A stretch of DNA of 6,956 nt from Candidatus Latescibacteria bacterium 4484_107. GTDB taxonomy: Bacteria > Latescibacterota > 4484-107. Numbering within the stretch: the first letter of the stretch is position 1; each line of letters opens with the position of its first letter. Of this stretch, positions 4,436 through 6,956 are shown piece by piece. The DNA is taken from NCBI GenBank assembly GCA_002059205.1, contig MVCQ01000079.1, forward strand, positions 1 to 6,956. Reading direction: 5' to 3'. The translations under genes and the position numbers were made by a program. The notes beneath the pieces are model-generated. The model worked only from the letters and a program-made list of their open reading frames with translations. It did not search any database and was not told the origin of the DNA.

Positions 4436-6956
4436 CTACTTACTCACCGCCGCCTTCACAAATACCACCTGCCTCTCTCCGCCCGCTTTCGCAAGAACTC
4501 GACAGAGGTACAGCCCACTTTCCAGCTCCGATGTATCCCAGACGATCTCGTTGTCCGCCCGCGCTCCTGTTTTGTGCGCTTCCATCCGATTCACCAATTC
4601 GCCGACGCCGTTGAATACGTGCACCTCCACATCGGCCTCTTTCCCGAGATAAAATCGCAGCACCGCCCGATCGCCCGTCACCGGATTCGGATAGCAATAC
4701 ACCTTTTCGGAGGGCATCAGATCGTCCGATCCCATAGACGTGGAATCGGATGGAGCCAGGGCAAAGGTGCGCGCCGGATTCGCGCCCGCCATCGGCCACG
4801 GAACGCATTCTGGTCTAAATGGCACGTTCAATTTCCAGACGTACACCTCGCCATCAGCCGTCAACGCGCCCAGATCCATCTCCCCGTCATCGTCCACGTC
4901 CGCCGCGAACAGGGAGGAGGAAACCGGTCCCAGCGCGGTCAACGGAAACTCGGGAAGCAATTCCCCCCGCCCGTTCAAACCATACACGAGCCCCGTCGCG
5001 GTTCCGAACAGAATGTCCGACATGCCATCCCCGTCCGCATCCGCGAGGATCGGCGTGGAGGTGATCGCGCCCACGTTGTCCTTCAATGGAAGACGCGCCG
5101 GAAAGCCAGCCAGCGAAACGCCGTTGAATGCCAGCGCATGCACCTGCGCCGTTCCTCCGATGACGATCTCCAGATAGCCGTCTCCATTCACGTCGCCCAA
5201 CACGGGTCCCGTGGACAAACCATCCATCAGGGATACGGGGAAGCCTTCCTTCAACTTGCCCGTGTGAGCGTCTAAAGCCACCACCGTGCCTTTGCTCGTT
5301 GCCGCCACAATCTCCACTGCTCCGTCTAAATCTATATCACCAACGGCCGGGCCAAAATCCATCCGTTCCGCTCCATACCACAAGAAGCGTCGCCTCCTGT
5401 CGGCAAAAGAAAACACCGAGCCTTCCTTCAAAACACCCATGACCTCCGCTTGACCGTCGCCATCCGCATCCCCAGCCGCCAAGCCGATGATGGCTCCTCT
5501 CGAAGTAGACTGAAATATCCAAGGTTCTATCAATGCTATCTCAGTCTCATGGCCTCCTACAGCTACCTCCAATCCCTCCCGCTCTTGATCAAAATCCGCC
5601 ACGGCCGGACCGCCTGTTATGAGAAATCCAATTTCCGACCGTCTGAAAAGATCGGCCGCACCGTCAGCATCCTCATCCATCGACCGCCAACAAATGATGG
5701 AACTATCCGCACACGCTACAATAACTTCCTGCAAACCATCGCCGTCCAGATCCGCTGAAGCTACCCCAGAGCATACCGGGCTTCCCGCCGAGGCAAATCC
5801 TCCATCGCTATTCCCCGCGAAAAACGGCGTCCCATCACCATGCCAGACAAACACCTCCCCCGAATCCGTGACCGCAACCAATTCGCCCGCGCCGTCGCCG
5901 TCCAGATCGGCCCACAGCGGCGCGTGATCTCCGAACGTCCCCGCAACCTTTCGGGGCCATCCGCGCACGTTCCGCTCAAAGGTAATCCGCACCGCCATCG
6001 TATCTCCGGGCGGGCTGAGCACCTCGATCCGCACGCCGCTGTCCGCGCCTCCGTACGGGACCGAACGGGGCGTCGTATCCGGTCCGAACACGGCCTTTCC
6101 TCCCAGGAAAAAGGCATCGCCCGGCTCGCCGTCTATGCCCTCCCAATCCGGCTCCCCCCAATCGGCATACACGCGATGCGGATTCCCGATGTCCTCCCCG
6201 CCGTCGGCCTCCTCTAAGTCTATCCCCCGGTGCATCGGGTCCGCGTTGATCCGATTGGCCGCCCGCCCCTGCTCGATCACCTGCTCGTCAATGTGATAGA
6301 TAAAAATCCCGGAGCCGGGAATAAAGGCATCATAATTCGCCACCGACATCCAAACCCCCGAGGAATCTTCGGGATTGGAGAACGTTACCCCATCCGGCAG
6401 GCCCGCTCCCGAATAGTGCGCCTCGCGGTTCTCCACCAGAAAATATTCCCGCGCATTCAGCGGAACCTTCACCACCTTCGGAAGCTCGCTCGTGATGTGC
6501 GCGGCCGCAATCCGAACAGTCGTGTCGCGCCGAACCACCAACGGCTCTATCCATCCCAACGTCACCTTGGACCACGCCATCGGATGACACGGCACAAAGC
6601 CCACCACCAGGGAGGAATCCCCCTGCGCCGCACCTGTGGAATCCTGCACGGCCAAAGCTGCACTGGCATTCATATCCCCCACGTCCATCAAACTCCATCC
6701 GCCCAATGCGGGCAGACCGTCCTTCAGGTTCGACAACACCGGCAGGCCCAACTGATGCCCGAACATCTTCGCCATCAAGCCGTTGAGACCCCCGTTGCCT
6801 CGAAAGCCCACGGCCTCGGGCACGATCCAGCCGTTCCGGATCTCGCCCCGGTGCTCCATCCGAATCGGGCCTCCGATGTACCGCTCCAAATCCTCCATGG
6901 ACAAATACGCCGACGGAATATCGTTGAGCGCCCCGCTGCTCTCCTTGCCGCCGCCC
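4436..6956 (-). CDS. Secreted FG-GAP repeat protein with inactive M6-peptidase-like domain, 5' end missing
   Basis: The frame is open to the right edge, so the true start and signal peptide lie outside; 839 residues are visible, counted from the first complete codon at 6955. Residues 1 to about 320 resemble M6 (immune-inhibitor-A-like) metallopeptidases: GGWSLMD (85-91, Met-turn area), HPMAWSKVTLGW, YFLVENRE (171-178) and GIFIYHIDE (216-224). The zinc site, however, reads KMFGHQLGLPV (63-73) instead of HExxHxxGLPD. Eight calcium-type FG-GAP/VCBS motifs (DxDGDG-like) follow, starting near 350, 402, 454, 496, 540, 588, 639 and 686, most likely a beta-propeller. The one at 454 (DFDQEREG) is degenerate. 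From about 750 to the end, VYCYPNP, VHVFNGVGELV, WDTSELESGLYLCRV and a terminal VFVKAAVSK form a FlgD-Ig-like/type IX (type A) sorting domain. It is probably exported to the surface or medium, as a binding rather than cleaving protein. No type IX secretion genes are in view. Confidence 0.88.
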   Translation of the reverse strand, partial: GGGKESSGALNDIPSAYLSMEDLERYIGGPIRMEHRGEIRNGWIVPEAVGFRGNGGLNGLMAKMFGHQLGLPVLSNLKDGLPALGGWSLMDVGDMNASAALAVQDSTGAAQGDSSLVVGFVPCHPMAWSKVTLGWIEPLVVRRDTTVRIAAAHITSELPKVVKVPLNAREYFLVENREAHYSGAGLPDGVTFSNPEDSSGVWMSVANYDAFIPGSGIFIYHIDEQVIEQGRAANRINADPMHRGIDLEEADGGEDIGNPHRVYADWGEPDWEGIDGEPGDAFFLGGKAVFGPDTTPRSVPYGGADSGVRIEVLSPPGDTMAVRITFERNVRGWPRKVAGTFGDHAPLWADLDGDGAGELVAVTDSGEVFVWHGDGTPFFAGNSDGGFASAGSPVCSGVASADLDGDGLQEVIVACADSSIICWRSMDEDADGAADLFRRSEIGFLITGGPAVADFDQEREGLEVAVGGHETEIALIEPWIFQSTSRGAIIGLAAGDADGDGQAEVMGVLKEGSVFSFADRRRRFLWYGAERMDFGPAVGDIDLDGAVEIVAATSKGTVVALDAHTGKLKEGFPVSLMDGLSTGPVLGDVNGDGYLEIVIGGTAQVHALAFNGVSLAGFPARLPLKDNVGAITSTPILADADGDGMSDILFGTATGLVYGLNGRGELLPEFPLTALGPVSSSLFAADVDDDGEMDLGALTADGEVYVWKLNVPFRPECVPWPMAGANPARTFALAPSDSTSMGSDDLMPSEKVYCYPNPVTGDRAVLRFYLGKEADVEVHVFNGVGELVNRMEAHKTGARADNEIVWDTSELESGLYLCRVLAKAGGERQVVFVKAAVSK

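Noticed and set aside
4331..5275. Long plus-strand open frame of 314 codons, and others at 322-768 and 1973-2506
   Set aside because: They are antisense to well-supported genes, have basic, low-quality compositions typical of GC-rich shadow frames, and show no recognisable domain.
6902..6904. TTG at 6904 as start of the FG-GAP protein
   Set aside because: The frame continues open to the window edge with residues that fit the M6 family, no ribosome binding site precedes it, and no signal peptide would be encoded.

Overview
All genes in this window lie on the minus strand, and no plus-strand gene is supported. GC content is moderately high. The coding capacity points to a Gram-negative, probably uncultivated lineage: an outer-membrane beta-barrel gene, and a secreted FG-GAP repeat protein with a FlgD-like/type IX-type C-terminal sorting domain. 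This combination is common in the FCB superphylum and neighbouring candidate phyla, but no marker here fixes the phylum.

In transcription order (high to low coordinates) the window holds: (1) the C-terminal 839 residues of a secreted protein with an M6-peptidase-like domain, an eight-repeat FG-GAP propeller and a C-terminal sorting domain, running off the right edge; (2) 37 bp later, a 125-aa FMN-binding split-barrel protein of the pyridoxamine-phosphate-oxidase family; (3) a 147-bp intergenic stretch with a striking nested palindrome and two small hairpins; (4) a 1011-aa envelope protein joining a gluzincin metallopeptidase domain, a six-repeat TolB-like propeller and an Omp85-like barrel; (5) 37 bp later, folP (dihydropteroate synthase), which appears broken; (6) the first codons of a probable cdaA (diadenylate cyclase), cut by the left edge. 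Genes 1-2 and genes 4-6 are spaced like two transcription units, or one long unit with the palindrome between them.

Four things stand out. First, folP has a normal ribosome binding site and a normal N-terminus, then jumps with a frameshift straight to the middle of the protein, losing about 45-50 codons that carry the NVTPDSFSDGG and GGESTRPG motifs. Everything downstream is pristine, so this is either a recent deletion or an assembly/consensus error. Second, two heptanucleotide ladders, each made of different 7-bp families that follow one another without losing the 7-bp phase, sit inside the barrel gene (75 bp, exactly in frame, coding a 25-residue linker) and across the folP stop codon. Third, the M6-like domain has lost two of the three metal ligands and the catalytic Glu, although its surrounding motifs remain. 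Fourth, the barrel protein carries a peptidase and a propeller where Omp85 proteins normally carry POTRA domains.

The folP-cdaA pair is a housekeeping neighbourhood (folate synthesis, c-di-AMP signalling). The upstream genes are envelope or secreted functions. No direct functional link between the two groups can be shown from sequence alone.
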